Part shown: piece by piece, positions 57,801 through 64,000 of the stretch
How the letters are laid out: every line of letters begins with the position of its first letter
Numbering within the stretch: the stretch's first letter is position 1
NCBI RefSeq assembly: GCF_001039355.2
Contig: NW_019775291.1
Coordinates: 712,862 to 776,861 of the forward strand
DNA: 64,000 bases
Reading direction: 5' to 3'
Origin: Lingula anatina
Lineage: Eukaryota > Brachiopoda > Lingulata > Lingulida > Lingulidae
Notes under the pieces: model-generated
Database searches by the model: none
What the model was told of the DNA's origin: nothing
Seen by the model: only the letters and a program-made list of their open reading frames with translations
Position numbers and translations under genes: made by a program

Positions 57801-60583
57801 AGGGTCGTCCACAGCTCTTCACACCACTGTTTGCTGTTGATCCCACACAACACTTCAAACCAGGTGACAGAATGACACCAGAGAAAGATAAACCATACAA
57901 CCCACTGAAGAACCTAGTTGATAGACCTATCAGTGCATCAGAAACACCTTATGCTGACCCTAAGGTATCAGTACACCACGGGTACAATTCCCCTGTGGAT
58001 GATAACCAGCAGAGAAGACCCCCAGACTCCCCACATGAATGGCCCTGGGAACACAGCCAGAGGGGACTCATTACCCCTCTTGACATGCCAGACCCCGTGC
58101 AGATGATTAAAAACAGGGGTTTACAAGAATGGAACATGGAAAAGCCACCCCTTCGATTGAGCGAAAGATATAAAACACTAATTTCACCTGACCAGTTTTA
58201 CCCCCTTCCCAGTAACCCAGAGGAAAAGCCAAGTACACCAGAGGTATTAATGTACCCACCCCACTCCCACTATGAGAATCCTTTGAAAGAGTACATGCCA
58301 ACTGCCATAAGTCCCTCTAGCTCCCCTGTTCCACAACAGAAAGGAACCAATGCCATACAGCAACATCTGGAACTTTCCCCAGACAACATTCCAGATAGTG
58401 CACAGATAGTGAAAGAAAGGCGAGCAGATTGGCCTTACATGAAGGAATCCAGACCTCTGTTTACACCCCTGGGAATGCCAGACCCCACCCAAATGATACA
58501 AAACCGTGGTCTGGTAGAATGGAGAATGGAAGAAAGTAAGCCTATAGATCATCAGGAACACTATGTCAGTATGATGACCCCAGAACCATTCCAATCCAGA
58601 AATGGCACAACAACGAAGCCGGTGGAGCCTGAAGTCTACATCCCCCCTTATACCCCTCCCCCTGAGAAAGTGCTGTACACACCACCAAGCAGTCCTAAAG
58701 AAGAAAGAAAAGTAGTAGAACCTAGCAAGGCAAGGGCTTCAAAATGGCTGGAGAAGAAAAAGAAAGAAATAACAGACAACAATGTAAAGAAAACAATGTG
58801 GCTACAAAAGATGGCCAAGCCCAAAGTTGATTCCTTAACATCAACTCCAGACACCCGTCCCCCTGGTGCCTCCCCAAGGATACAAATGACAACGGCCACC
58901 CCCAGTGCCACACCAGAGCCAGGAATGGCAAGTGTAAACCTTTATACTGGCAGCAACTTTTTGAGCCCAAAATCTGCCAAAACTCTTGCTTCAACCATAG
59001 AAGAAGAGGAATCAGGTAAAGGGCACAAGAAAAAGAAAAAAATAAAGAAAAAGATAACCAAGGCATTACTATCAGTAGCTATGGCAGAACACAGTGCTGA
59101 AGAAAATGGCTCTGTTGATGCTACTGATACCAGCAGCATAAAACCAAAAAAGAAAAAGAAGAAGAAGACTTTAGTATCCAGTGTGGTTGACGCTGCAATA
59201 GCTTCAAATATTGAAGAAGAGAAGGAAAGTGCAGTTGAAAGTACTGCACCAGAGGGCTATGTGACAGGTGACACCTTAAGTGTACCCAATTTGGATCCTG
59301 CACCAAATACTGAAGGAGAACAAACCACTCATCCTGACCACACTGAACAAGGGCCAGGGACAACAGCTGATGCAGTCGAGGTCTCTGTAGAGGATTCAAA
59401 AGATTCATCACAGACATTGCAGTTACCTAGTTTAAGTCAAGCAAATATACACACAGATAAAATTGATCAGGAATTACCCCCTGTAGATGGTAACCAACAG
59501 TCAAATGAAAATGATAGTGTGTTACCTCAAGAAATTCAAAATACAAGCAAAAAGAAGAGAAAATCCAAGAAAAAATCCCAGACATCTAGCAACCAGACAG
59601 AGGTAGAAAGTTTGCCAGCTGAGGAGGCTTCAAACTCTGCAACTTTTCCAAATGTGGAACCCTCGGCAGCAAACCAACAAAATCTTCAACCAGGACATGA
59701 AAAGGCATCTGGTTTAGTTCCCGAATCCCTCAACCAAGAGCAAGACCAACCAACCCAACAAGCAAATGACTTAGTGACCAGACAGGTACCCCTTGCAGAG
59801 GTGGAAATAAAAGATGAAACTGTTCCAAAAAAGAAAGTATCCCATAAAGCTGAAAATCCGACAACGGAAGTAAATAAGCCGGCTGCTGATGGTTCTGTTA
59901 GTATTGACATGTCACAAGTTGAGGAGGCTGTGGCTACAGAACCCATAGCCACTGGGGCTGGGTTGGTGGCAGTGGCAGCAGTGGCTAAAATTAAGAAAAA
60001 GAAGAAGAAGAAAAAGGTGCAGCAGTCACTTCCACAGGATGCTGAGGCTAATATTGACAATAATGCAGACCATGGACAAGAGTTTGCTGTCAATGAAACA
60101 ACTGCCTCATTGCATATTGAGAGTGAAACCATTCCACAAGATGGAAATAAAAAGAAGAAGAAAAGGAAGAAATCTGTAGCATCCAGTGAGGTGGTGGCAA
60201 GCAGTGAGGACACCAGTGGTGTGAGCCACGGTGTGACCCAGCCTGATGTTGAGGGCACAGATACAGCTGTTAAACCAAAAAAGAAGAAAATAAAGAAGAA
60301 AGCTGTTTCCAAAAATACAGACATTCAGTCAGATCAGCCACCTAGTGGTGACCCAGCAAATCACCAAGATCAAACTGCAGATCATACAAATAACCCCCAG
60401 ACCCCAGGGCCACACACCCAGCATCTGCACAATAACTTTCTGTCAGACTTGGACAATGCTGCTCAGAATGTGGTCACTTCTCCAAGGAGAAAAAAGAAAA
60501 AGGAAGCCACTGACACTCCTCCTCAGATCCAAAGTGTGGATGGCACCCCACTGGGGCATTATGAAGACACCTCTATAGTGTAA
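32274..60583 (+). CDS. Gene 2: C-type lectin / 7 CCP / TM / zinc-knuckle receptor-like protein
   Basis: Exons 32274-32337, 32916-33093, 33461-33690, 49183-49359, 49824-50009, 50253-50435, 51950-52135, 52329-52511, 52820-53023, 53255-53440 and 53828-60583. With one base removed at 55873-55877 the exons sum to 2,844 codons including the stop. Domain order by residue: signal peptide 1-21; C-type lectin domain about 22-157; seven CCPs about 158-592; TM about 614-636; three CCHC zinc knuckles 679-728; a long disordered tail with proline-rich and FTPL...DP(S/T)Q motifs; Lys-rich blocks; C-terminal T-S-I-V. The extracellular order recalls selectins (lectin then CCPs), but the cytoplasmic part does not. 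All phases fit. Joining the lectin exons to the CCP exons across a 15.5-kb intron holding minus-strand genes is inference; two separate genes remain possible. I recognise no named orthologue. Confidence 0.65.
32521..32549 (+). repeat. Poly-C tract
   Basis: C-rich homopolymer run in intron 1 of gene 2. Confidence 0.8.
32916..33093 (+). CDS. Gene 2 exon 2: C-type lectin domain, N-terminal half
   Basis: Acceptor AACCAG and donor GTAAGT, phase 1 in and phase 2 out. It reads C-P-T-T-A-G-E-T-W, Q-C-Y-V-K, F-Q-D-A-E-D-W-C and G-A-H-L-V-G-I-E: the disulfide Cys, the Ala-(x)-x-x-C helix and the A-x-L-V strand of C-type lectin domains. Confidence 0.85.
33461..33690 (+). CDS. Gene 2 exon 3: C-type lectin domain, C-terminal half
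   Basis: Phase 2 in, phase 1 out, donor GTAAGT. It contains Y-W-I-G-L, W-V-W-L-D-G-T, W-D-M-T-S-V-P-S-E-P-D-G, G-D-C-V-V-M, W-Q-D-I-D-C and F-I-C-E. The sugar-binding EPN/QPD position reads E-P-D and the WND position reads W-Q-D, so calcium-dependent sugar binding may be altered. Confidence 0.85.
34342..35517 (-). CDS. Copy a, exon 2 (luminal catalytic domain)
   Basis: 392 codons including the stop. Preceded on the minus strand by the pyrimidine-rich CCTCTTGTCTTTACATATG and AAAAG. Sequons (N-A-S, N-N-S-T, N-L-S, N-I-T) fit a luminal protein. Confidence 0.7.
   Translation of the reverse strand, partial: SQNILSGTSCLEVNPLSSGEYLYMYISLSFYKAVSIEANKYGGAISQTKNASSRIKVPAVPNNSTGARYVVYMCQHLCGGWGDRLRGIMSTFAWSVLNGRQFIIEHTWPCDLRKFLQPKPPLRWADNIPQRKGMTTRRFNLIDNNSFLQEIQKTKNLSDTFHENVLRFHTNGDMFPGFRYNKDLHKTIRQRYGVGFKEFTFEKMFKRQYDTIFEMTPYFSEMFQSILSEAKPTIKSKLACLQFRQLFQANNTQKNAWAFLKNITSSFQSYKIFVTTDSEEIRKEAKEIFGSVIVDPAGAIGNIDHAPRAQREHNCHLLEKTLLDWHLLTQCDVLLHSRSGYGQQASMMKEPFTDIYALAFNGTITKLQKPDFKQPGGYMDTLFRNMTEKYQ
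34342..36894 (-). CDS. Fucosyltransferase-like type II Golgi enzyme, copy a
   Basis: Two exons on the minus strand: 36894-36760 (ATG at 36894, donor GTAAAG, phase 0) and about 35517-34342 (stop). About 436 residues. Residues 1-7 are cytoplasmic and 8-27 are a signal-anchor TM (I-L-T-G-F-L-I-M-T-A-G-G-I-L-L-W). A luminal domain follows with G-G-W-G-D-R-L-R-G-I near 124-133, a strand F-V-T-T-D-S-E-E-I and H-S-R-S-G-Y-G-Q near 381. The G-x-G-D-R-L/N-R-x motif followed by a late T-D-S and S-x-S/G-x-G pattern resembles GT-B fucosyltransferases of the NodZ/FUT8/plant FUT type. The exact CAZy family is not certain. It is nested antisense in the predicted gene 2 intron. The acceptor at 35518 is inferred; an alternative CTCTCAG lies slightly downstream. 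Confidence 0.6.
35820..36266. mobile_element. MITE-like element with about 50-bp inverted ends
   Basis: The left end ATAGGTAACTCAAAACTTTA and following bases to about 35869 are the near-exact reverse complement of 36217-36266 (ending AAGCTTTGAGTTGCCTAT). The shared core ATCGTCAGTTTAACAC is perfect. It has no coding capacity and lies in the intron of copy a. Confidence 0.7.
36760..36894 (-). CDS. Copy a, exon 1 (cytoplasmic tail and signal anchor)
   Basis: 45 codons, M-A-T-A-T-R-H-I-L-T-G-F-L-I-M to L-Y-A-R-K, then GTAAAG. Near-identical in 39969-40103 and similar in 46397-46531. Confidence 0.7.
37204..37450 (+). mobile_element. Diverged relative of the TTAA MITE
   Basis: Starts TTAA at 37204 and follows the order of the element at 13516-13851 (TTTTCCTGG, ACTTACCAAT, GAAAGTTAGTCCC). 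The 3' end is not recognisable. Confidence 0.45.
37871..38225 (+). mobile_element. Tc1-like transposase remnant in duplicated block, copy 1
   Basis: A frame from about 38020 reads A-Y-D-V-A-C-A-A-H-R-V-T-L-G-G-G-S-I then W-G-V-I and L-V-V-D-G-Y-L-N, matching the Tc1 pattern GGGSVMVWGGI...LVxVDGNLN. Stops interrupt it. The start shares GTTGGGAACCATTAACGTTT with the remnant at 10870-11420. Confidence 0.65.
37871..39880. repeat. Segmental duplication block, copy 1
   Basis: Matches 41210-43340 with few differences. It includes the Tc1 remnant, about 1.3 kb of non-coding sequence and the 3' end of a fucosyltransferase-like exon 2. Copy 2 has about 128 extra bases near 42290-42418. Confidence 0.8.
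39591..40103 (-). pseudogene. Fucosyltransferase-like copy b, fragmentary at an N
   Basis: 39880-39591 is the last 96 codons of exon 2 with its stop, and 40103-39969 is a complete exon 1 (donor GTAAAG). Only an N (39881) and a short flank separate them, so most of exon 2 and the intron are missing. The single N suggests an assembly collapse rather than a true gene loss; I cannot tell from here. Confidence 0.6.
39881..39881. other. Assembly join (single N) inside a gene copy
   Basis: Left is codon-level sequence of exon 2; right is the region just downstream of exon 1 (equivalent to 36675). Confidence 0.85.
40104..40734. other. Non-coding spacer
   Basis: 40104-40243 continues the duplication of 36895-37036. 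The rest is AT-rich with nothing supported. Confidence 0.5.
40735..41060. repeat. Fold-back element made of a 16-bp degenerate motif
   Basis: From about 40950 the motif of type ATTGAGACGT plus about six bases (ATCTAT or similar) recurs about six times. On the left half (40735-40905) the same words occur in inverse orientation (GATAGATAC, CGTCCTATAAA, TCCTATAGATACG). The two halves meet near 40905 (CATAAACCCACG against CGTGGGTTATAGG). It is not present at the equivalent place of the first block. Confidence 0.55.
41210..41565 (+). mobile_element. Tc1-like transposase remnant, copy 2
   Basis: Same decayed Tc1 segment as 37871-38225, here giving a frame C-A-A-H-R-V-T-L-G-G-G-S-I-C-I-W-G-V-I at 41377 on. 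Confidence 0.65.
41210..43340. repeat. Segmental duplication block, copy 2
   Basis: Duplicate of 37871-39880. It holds the second Tc1 remnant (41210-41565), an insertion of about 128 bp near 42290-42418, and runs into exon 2 of copy c. Confidence 0.8.
43050..44205 (-). CDS. Fucosyltransferase-like copy c, exon 2, cut by the N gap
   Basis: Open frame from the edge of the gap to a stop at 43050, about 385 codons. Contains G-G-W-G-D-R-L-R-G-I and H-S-R-S-G-Y-G-Q. Against copy a it differs at scattered residues (for example T-A-D-Q-Y-V-V-Y-E-C for T-G-A-R-Y-V-V-Y-M-C). Only a few codons at the exon start are hidden in the gap. Confidence 0.65.
44206..44866. other. Assembly gap of 661 Ns
   Basis: Flanked by two nearly identical copies of the same exon (43338-44205 and 44867-45733), so it may separate two haplotypes of one gene or two very recent duplicates. 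Confidence 0.95.
44867..46531 (-). CDS. Fucosyltransferase-like copy d, 3' end lost in the gap
   Basis: Exon 1 is 46531-46397 (M-A-P-A-R-K-H-I-L-T-G-V-L-V-V-T, signal anchor, ending A-K-Q before GTAATT). Exon 2 runs from about 45754 to the gap edge at 44867, stopping in V-I-V-D-P. Over 868 bp it differs from copy c by about one base (GGGAACTGC for GGAAACTGC). Copies c and d may be one gene: exon 1 here with the exon 2 that ends at 43050. Confidence 0.6.
45833..45873 (+). repeat. Poly-T tract in the intron of copy d
   Basis: T run of about 41 bases. Confidence 0.95.
46073..46187. repeat. Inverted repeat with 42-bp arms
   Basis: Arms 46073-46114 and 46146-46187 are reverse complements at 39 of 42 positions, including a perfect 26-bp core (ATAACCCTCGCTGACTCGGG on the right arm). 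The loop is 31 bases with GAGTGCGTAGCACGAGTG. It lies in the intron of copy d. Confidence 0.9.
46532..49182 (+). other. Remainder of the large predicted gene 2 intron
   Basis: No gene supported. A block near 47300-47480 has alternating CGATATCGC and CGCAATGCGCG words. An approximately 112-bp tandem duplication lies at 47648-47868. Confidence 0.5.
47648..47868 (+). repeat. Tandem duplication, two units of about 112 bp
   Basis: Both units contain ATACATGTATATAACCTTAA and GTACTAGTACACGTATGTTA, followed by TTTGCTCTGGGTA. Confidence 0.9.
49183..49359 (+). CDS. Gene 2 CCP domain 1
   Basis: 177 bp, phase 1, acceptor GTTTTTCAG. C-P-S-V-P-T-F, Y-V-C-N-P-G-Y, S-V-C-Q and D-C-I: four Cys, G-Y and the W before the last Cys. 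Confidence 0.85.
49824..50009 (+). CDS. Gene 2 CCP domain 2
   Basis: 186 bp, phase 1. N-C-T-A-P-P, Y-D-C-D-T-G-Y, I-A-C-N and L-W-N-D-T-L-P-A-C. Donor GTAGGT. Confidence 0.85.
50253..50435 (+). CDS. Gene 2 CCP domain 3
   Basis: 183 bp, phase 1. S-C-P-T-P-Q, Y-T-C-D-I-G-Y, V-A-C-N and L-W-N-E-T-L-S-D-C. Close to CCP 2, suggesting local exon duplication. Donor GTGAGT. Confidence 0.85.
50521..50550 (+). repeat. 12-bp tandem repeat GGCCTACATGTA
   Basis: Two and a half perfect units; each pairs with itself as a palindrome. Confidence 0.8.
50551..51328 (+). other. Gene 2 intron between CCP 3 and 4, first part
   Basis: Poly-T near 50600-50620; no coding signal. Confidence 0.5.
51329..51867 (+). 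mobile_element. Solo-LTR-like repeat, copy 2
   Basis: 539 bp starting TGTTATGT and ending CACTACA, flanked by a perfect 4-bp duplication ATCT (51325-51328 and 51868-51871). Related along its length to 11423-11946. It lies in the intron between CCP 3 and 4. Confidence 0.5.
51950..52135 (+). CDS. Gene 2 CCP domain 4
   Basis: 186 bp, phase 1. D-C-V-A-V-P-V, F-G-C-N-F-G-Y, T-Q-C-D and Q-W-T-P-A-V-P-A-C. Donor GTAAGT. Confidence 0.85.
52329..52511 (+). CDS. Gene 2 CCP domain 5
   Basis: 183 bp, phase 1. G-C-T-T-P-P-L, Y-T-C-L-A-G-Y, A-V-C-I and L-W-D-P-V-V-P-S-C. Donor GTAAGT. Confidence 0.85.
52820..53023 (+). CDS. Gene 2 CCP domain 6
   Basis: 204 bp, phase 1. Q-C-P-S-I-M, L-T-C-D-D-G-Y, I-Q-C-L and Q-W-N-G-T-L-M-A-C, with a slightly longer loop than its neighbours. 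Confidence 0.85.
53255..53440 (+). CDS. Gene 2 CCP domain 7
   Basis: 186 bp, phase 1. S-C-G-T-V-P-V, Y-T-C-Q-T-N-G, V-R-C-V and G-W-S-P-S-S-L-P-N-C-Q. Confidence 0.85.
53828..60583 (+). CDS. Gene 2 last exon: TM, zinc knuckles, repetitive cytoplasmic tail
   Basis: Starts in phase 1 after TTGTAG. A hydrophobic run (V-V-V-A-T-A-T-V-P-M-A-L-V-G-G-M-L-G-L-M) is followed by a basic stop-transfer region. Three CX2CX4HX4C zinc knuckles follow at about 54087-54236, then an acidic/basic linker. The long tail has about 17 recurrences of F-T-P-L/F-x-x-x-D-P-S/T-Q or close forms, alternating with S-P-S-x-S-P-x-P-P-P-R-x-K-K. About eight Lys-rich blocks follow 59020. The end is H-Y-E-D-T-S-I-V. An extra A at 55873-55877 shifts the frame: the first frame stops at 55884, the next runs to 60583. 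Removing one base leaves exactly 2,251 codons including the stop. The tail is likely disordered and rich in Ser/Thr-Pro sites. Confidence 0.75.
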
Positions 60584-62466
60584 TGAACCACCCGCTCTTT
60601 GTGTTAGTAATTTTGACACGTTTGAGAAGGCAATATTTTAAAAAATTGCATAACATTTTATTTGTTGTTGTATTTCGTATACTGTAGGCATTGTTACAAA
60701 AAGGACAACATGTTTATTGCATAACAACATTTCATCTTACTCTGTATTCTGTCCACAGTGGGGTTTCCAAATGTACATATTTCTCTGCAGTGTATATATA
60801 TTTATTATAAAGACTCACCAAGTATACAGTTTAATGGTGGTACAGATTTCCAGGGCATCCTGTCATACACCTGTAAATAACTAATTATTGGTATTATATT
60901 GGCCCTGAGTAAAACCCTGAAAAATGACAGCAGCTATGACTTTGTCTGAATCTGTATTCTCATTTGAAATTGAATCTAGCAAGTAAGCATTGTAACAAGT
61001 TTTTGTTAAACCTAGATATTCTAAAGAATTAAATTATTTTAACTAAAATTTAAATTATATTTTCTTGTGACAATTAATATATCTAGTTTGACTAAAAACA
61101 TGTAGAATGACTTGATAAAAAGATGTTATATAACTTCATTTGGAATGCTTTTATTACCAACAAACATTTGAAGCTTTGAAATATATTTAAAAGTAAAATT
61201 CAGTTCTTGTATACCACTCTCCACATGCCTCTCAGCTTGGTTTACAGTATACGCACACCTGGTTAGTTTTGACTCTGATCCAGGTGTCATCTTTCGTGAC
61301 TCTGGGGATGATACAGCCTGGGTGTTGTGTTGGGTGCTGAAAGCTAACAAACTAACACCATCACTTACTGCCAGACCTGGTATTGTACCCCTGCTGCCAT
61401 CCCTAAATATGGAGGCCCATGAGGGGAGATGGCAGGTACCATTTATGAAAGTACTGGTATGTCCCCAGATGGGTCAAACCCATGTCTTCCTGCTCCGTGA
61501 GTAGACACTGATCACAACGCCATCTGTTGGGTATAATAGATTAGCTGTAGCAAGCAGCATATATTTAAGTTTGTCCAAGTTTTTCACAGCCTGACCTGCA
61601 CTTTACCACAGAGAACCTTCAGATAAAGTAAAGATAATACACAAACACACATTTAAAAATCCTTGAAGTATAAGTCAATTCTGGCAAAGCCTGGGGGTAT
61701 ACTACTGGTTATGGGAACAAAAAGTGAAACCTTTTTTGATAGTTTTCTCAGTATCATTTTTCACCCTTAATTTAACAGTGGCTATCACACAATCTCTAAT
61801 ACAACAGTGCAACAAGTCTAGAGCTAAGACAAAATACTCCATCACTGCTAACACATTTATTGATCTATAGAGAGAAATAAATCATTAATATTACATTTTG
61901 GCTTAAACAGTTTTTGGGGGGAAATGCTAAGATTTTTTCAATGCTTTTCAAAATATACAGTTAAACACTACTGAAATGAAAAAGAAATGTTCTGTGTGAT
62001 CATGATGACTCAAAAAGAAAGTGTGACAAAATGAGTTTCTAAAAAGATTGTTGGCCTTTGTGTTAGGCACAACACACGACAAAGGTAAAAACTTTTATCG
62101 GTTCCCCAATCATAATCCTGATATTTAACATGTAAATATTCCACATACTTGCACTGAAAATATCCCAAAATGTACATATCTGGTTTTATGATCTCCTCTA
62201 AATGGAGCAGAGTAGACATAGTTGCACTGCAAATATTTCAATCTGTGTATATAAGGCAGTATTGTCTCCTCTCAATGGAGTCAAGTTAACATAAGTGAAG
62301 AAGTGTCTACAAATATCCTGGTGCTCTTTATCAAGAAAGCTGATTATTTTGTAAAGACTTAAGGCTTGCTATAGTGTCAGCACAAGTCTTGATCAAGCTA
62401 CACAAATGGATGCTGGTTTCTATACACTGACATGATTTCAGTTGATCTGTGGCCCAGGCCAGTTTA
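60584..62466. other. 3' flank between convergent genes
   Basis: Probably the 3' UTRs of gene 2 and the ZNRD2 homologue. ATTAAA near 61028 and AATAAA near 61876 are possible poly-A signals for gene 2. No ORF with family signatures. Confidence 0.5.
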
Positions 62467-62738
62467 TCACACACTACTGCCAAGGGGGGCATCAACCACA
62501 GTGTTAGCAGTTAGAGCAATGAGTCCACTGGAGACTTCCCTTCTACTATCTCCAGGTTGACAGTTAACACCAGACAGACCAGCCACCTGCTGTGTCTGTG
62601 AGAGAACACTGACAGAGACTGGAGCAGTGAGAGGAGCAGCTGCCTCCATAGGGCTGTCACTGGAGGATTGCGGTAGGTGTGATCTGGGAAACAATCCATA
62701 CTCTCTCTCATGAGACCTAGCTGCCTCTGTGTTCACGG
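62467..62738 (-). CDS. ZNRD2: ZNRD2-like last exon
   Basis: Acceptor TTTGTTTTCAG on the minus strand, starting A-V-N-T-E-A-A-R-S-H and ending G-S-S-V and a stop. Confidence 0.75.
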
Positions 62739-63692
62739 CTGAAAACAAAAAAAAATTCATTTTATACAGACTGTGTGATGCTAGTGAAAGAGAATGCACA
62801 TCTCTTGACTGAAGAAAAAAATTAATCAACCAGAATATATCTGTAGACAGCAATGCCAATTTTCTTTGTTAAACTAAGCCCATAGAATTTCTATCCAACA
62901 ACCAGGTATATAAAGTTATGAAATAAATTAAATCCAAGAATAAGTATAGCAAAGCCATATGTGTCATTAACCCAGAGAAATGTGTCTTCACTCACCTGGG
63001 TTATCCTTGTCAGTATCTGACTCCAGATCATTGCAGCCAACACAATAATCCTGAGACTGGCGATCACGCAGTAAAATGGTCTGTAAATTGAAATACACAG
63101 TTATACAGTACTTTAGGCTATATAACATACCAAGTAGCTGGTTTGACATCTTTGGGGGCATGTAGTAAAACAGTTTGTATATTATTAATATTACAAAATC
63201 GTATGCGGAACATAAGCCTTGAGTGTTAAAGTTGTCTGTACATAATTAATAAAATACTTGGTATACAATATATAGACACTTGTGACTATGTCATTGTTGC
63301 CTGACATTTTGTTACCACTAGAAGTGGTGATCACAAAGACAGTCAAAGACAGAAGTCTGTAAATACACATACGCTCAGAAATTGTACTGCTTCTAAAGAA
63401 AATAATTTTCACATAGCAAATTAGCAAAAACACATATAAATGCATCTATAAAATCCAATAAAAAATGTAAACATTTTCATCACCATCTTTTATGCAATAA
63501 ATAAAAGTTTAATATAAATATAACTTGCTCTATGACAACTCACACCACAAAGTTCACATGAAGAGCCCAGCATCTTATATCCCTTTAGAAGATAGTCTCC
63601 CATTATTTTACTGATCTTGTCAGAGCGTTCTCTTCTGGCTTGGATTAACTTCATTTCTGCCTCACTTGGGGGCTGCCACTCATAGTCATCAT
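62467..63692 (-). CDS. ZNRD2: ZNRD2 (SSSCA1)-like zinc-ribbon protein, first exon outside window
   Basis: Minus-strand exons: 63692-63544, 63080-62996 and 62738-62467 (stop). The first encodes D-D-Y-E-W-Q-P-P-S-E-A-E, then R-R-E-R-S-D-K-I-S, M-G-D-Y-L-L-K-G-Y-K-M-L and C-E-L-C-G. The second encodes T-I-L-L-R-D, Y-C-V-G-C-N-D-L-E-S-D and D-K-D-N-P. This matches the conserved core of human ZNRD2, including a four-Cys zinc ribbon (C-x2-C ... C-x2-C). The last exon is a low-complexity Ser/Ala-rich C-terminus that diverges, as in other species. Splice phases are consistent (0 and 1). The N-terminal exon with the start codon is not in the window. Human ZNRD2 is a small zinc-ribbon protein known as an autoantigen; its exact role here is unknown. 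Confidence 0.85.
62996..63080 (-). CDS. ZNRD2: ZNRD2-like middle exon (zinc-ribbon second half)
   Basis: 85 bp between TTTACAG and GTGAGT, phase 0 in and phase 1 out. Carries C-V-G-C. Confidence 0.85.
63544..63692 (-). CDS. ZNRD2: ZNRD2-like exon with helix and first Cys pair
   Basis: 149 bp between ATCACTTCAG and GTGAGT, phase 1 in and phase 0 out. Carries the M-G-D-Y-L-L helix and C-E-L-C. Confidence 0.85.
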
Positions 63693-63960
63693 CTGAAGTG
63701 ATAAAAACACAAAAAAGTCTTTACACGATTATCAATAATACAGTACATGAAAGAGAATAGTTTTCTCCACTCTTAATGTGGAGCTGCCACTCATAGTCAT
63801 CATCTGAAGTGATTAAAACAAAATAGTCTTTACATTATCAATGTAGACTCTGATAAACATACAAAAATAGTATTTACATGATTATCAATGATACGGTACA
63901 TGAAAGAGAATAGTTTTCTCTTCTCTTAATTGGGGGCTGCCACTCATAGCCATCATATTA
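63667..63960 (-). repeat. Tandem duplication of an exon/intron boundary of the ZNRD2-like gene
   Basis: GGCTGCCACTCATAGTCATC, which is the start of the exon plus its acceptor, recurs at about 63784-63803 and 63927-63957 (last copy altered). Related intron segments (AGTACATGAAAGAGAATAG) lie between. Only the innermost copy leads into the full exon. Confidence 0.75.
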
Positions 63961-64000
63961 AGAAAACGGATGACGGTCAAATATGCAGCACTGAAATTCC

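Overview
This is a eukaryotic, intron-rich, AT-rich window. The cues are GT/AG introns with phase-1 exons each carrying one extracellular domain, a mucin-type repeat exon, Tc1/hAT/piggyBac-like transposon debris, microsatellites and assembly Ns. The domains present (LamG-like, Sushi/CCP, C-type lectin, CCHC zinc knuckles, a fucosyltransferase-like type II enzyme and a ZNRD2/SSSCA1 homologue) fit a bilaterian invertebrate. A marine lophotrochozoan or an invertebrate deuterostome is likely, but I cannot name the species.

Layout. 1-6068: two copies (the second truncated) of a three-exon cassette A-B-C, each exon one LamG-like domain, broken by single-N joins at 3468 and 6069. 6070-13350: non-coding and repeat-rich, with minisatellites, a Tc1-like remnant, a solo-LTR-like repeat, a hAT-type MITE and a 72-bp palindrome. 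13934-27233 (+): gene 1, a surface protein with six LamG-like exons (a third A-B-C cassette lies at 17334-19692), a Thr/Ser/Asn-rich mucin exon, two CCP domains, a TM segment and a short basic tail. 27234-32273: intergenic. 32274-60583 (+): gene 2, read as signal peptide, C-type lectin domain, seven CCPs, TM, three zinc knuckles, and about 2,100 residues of Pro- and Lys-rich cytoplasmic tail with a recurrent FTPL...DP(S/T)Q motif, ending in a PDZ-ligand-like SIV. Joining its lectin part (32274-33690) to the CCP part (49183 on) is inference. The predicted intron between them holds a minus-strand cluster of fucosyltransferase-like genes (34342-46531), tandemly duplicated and partly mis-assembled (N at 39881; 661 Ns at 44206-44866). 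60584-62466: 3' flank. 62467-63692 (-): the last three exons of a ZNRD2 homologue, convergent with gene 2.

How the genes relate. Genes 1 and 2 are adjacent, same-strand, single-pass surface proteins assembled from symmetrical phase-1 exons with similar CCP exons, so they look like neighbouring glycan- or ligand-binding receptors. The fucosyltransferase-like enzymes nested between them would act in the Golgi on glycans; any functional link to the receptors is conjecture. The most distinctive item is the gene 2 cytoplasmic region: zinc knuckles just under the membrane followed by an unfamiliar repetitive Pro/FTPL module. Its reading frame is broken once, by an extra A in a homopolymer at 55873-55877. 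Correcting it gives 2,250 uninterrupted codons in the last exon.
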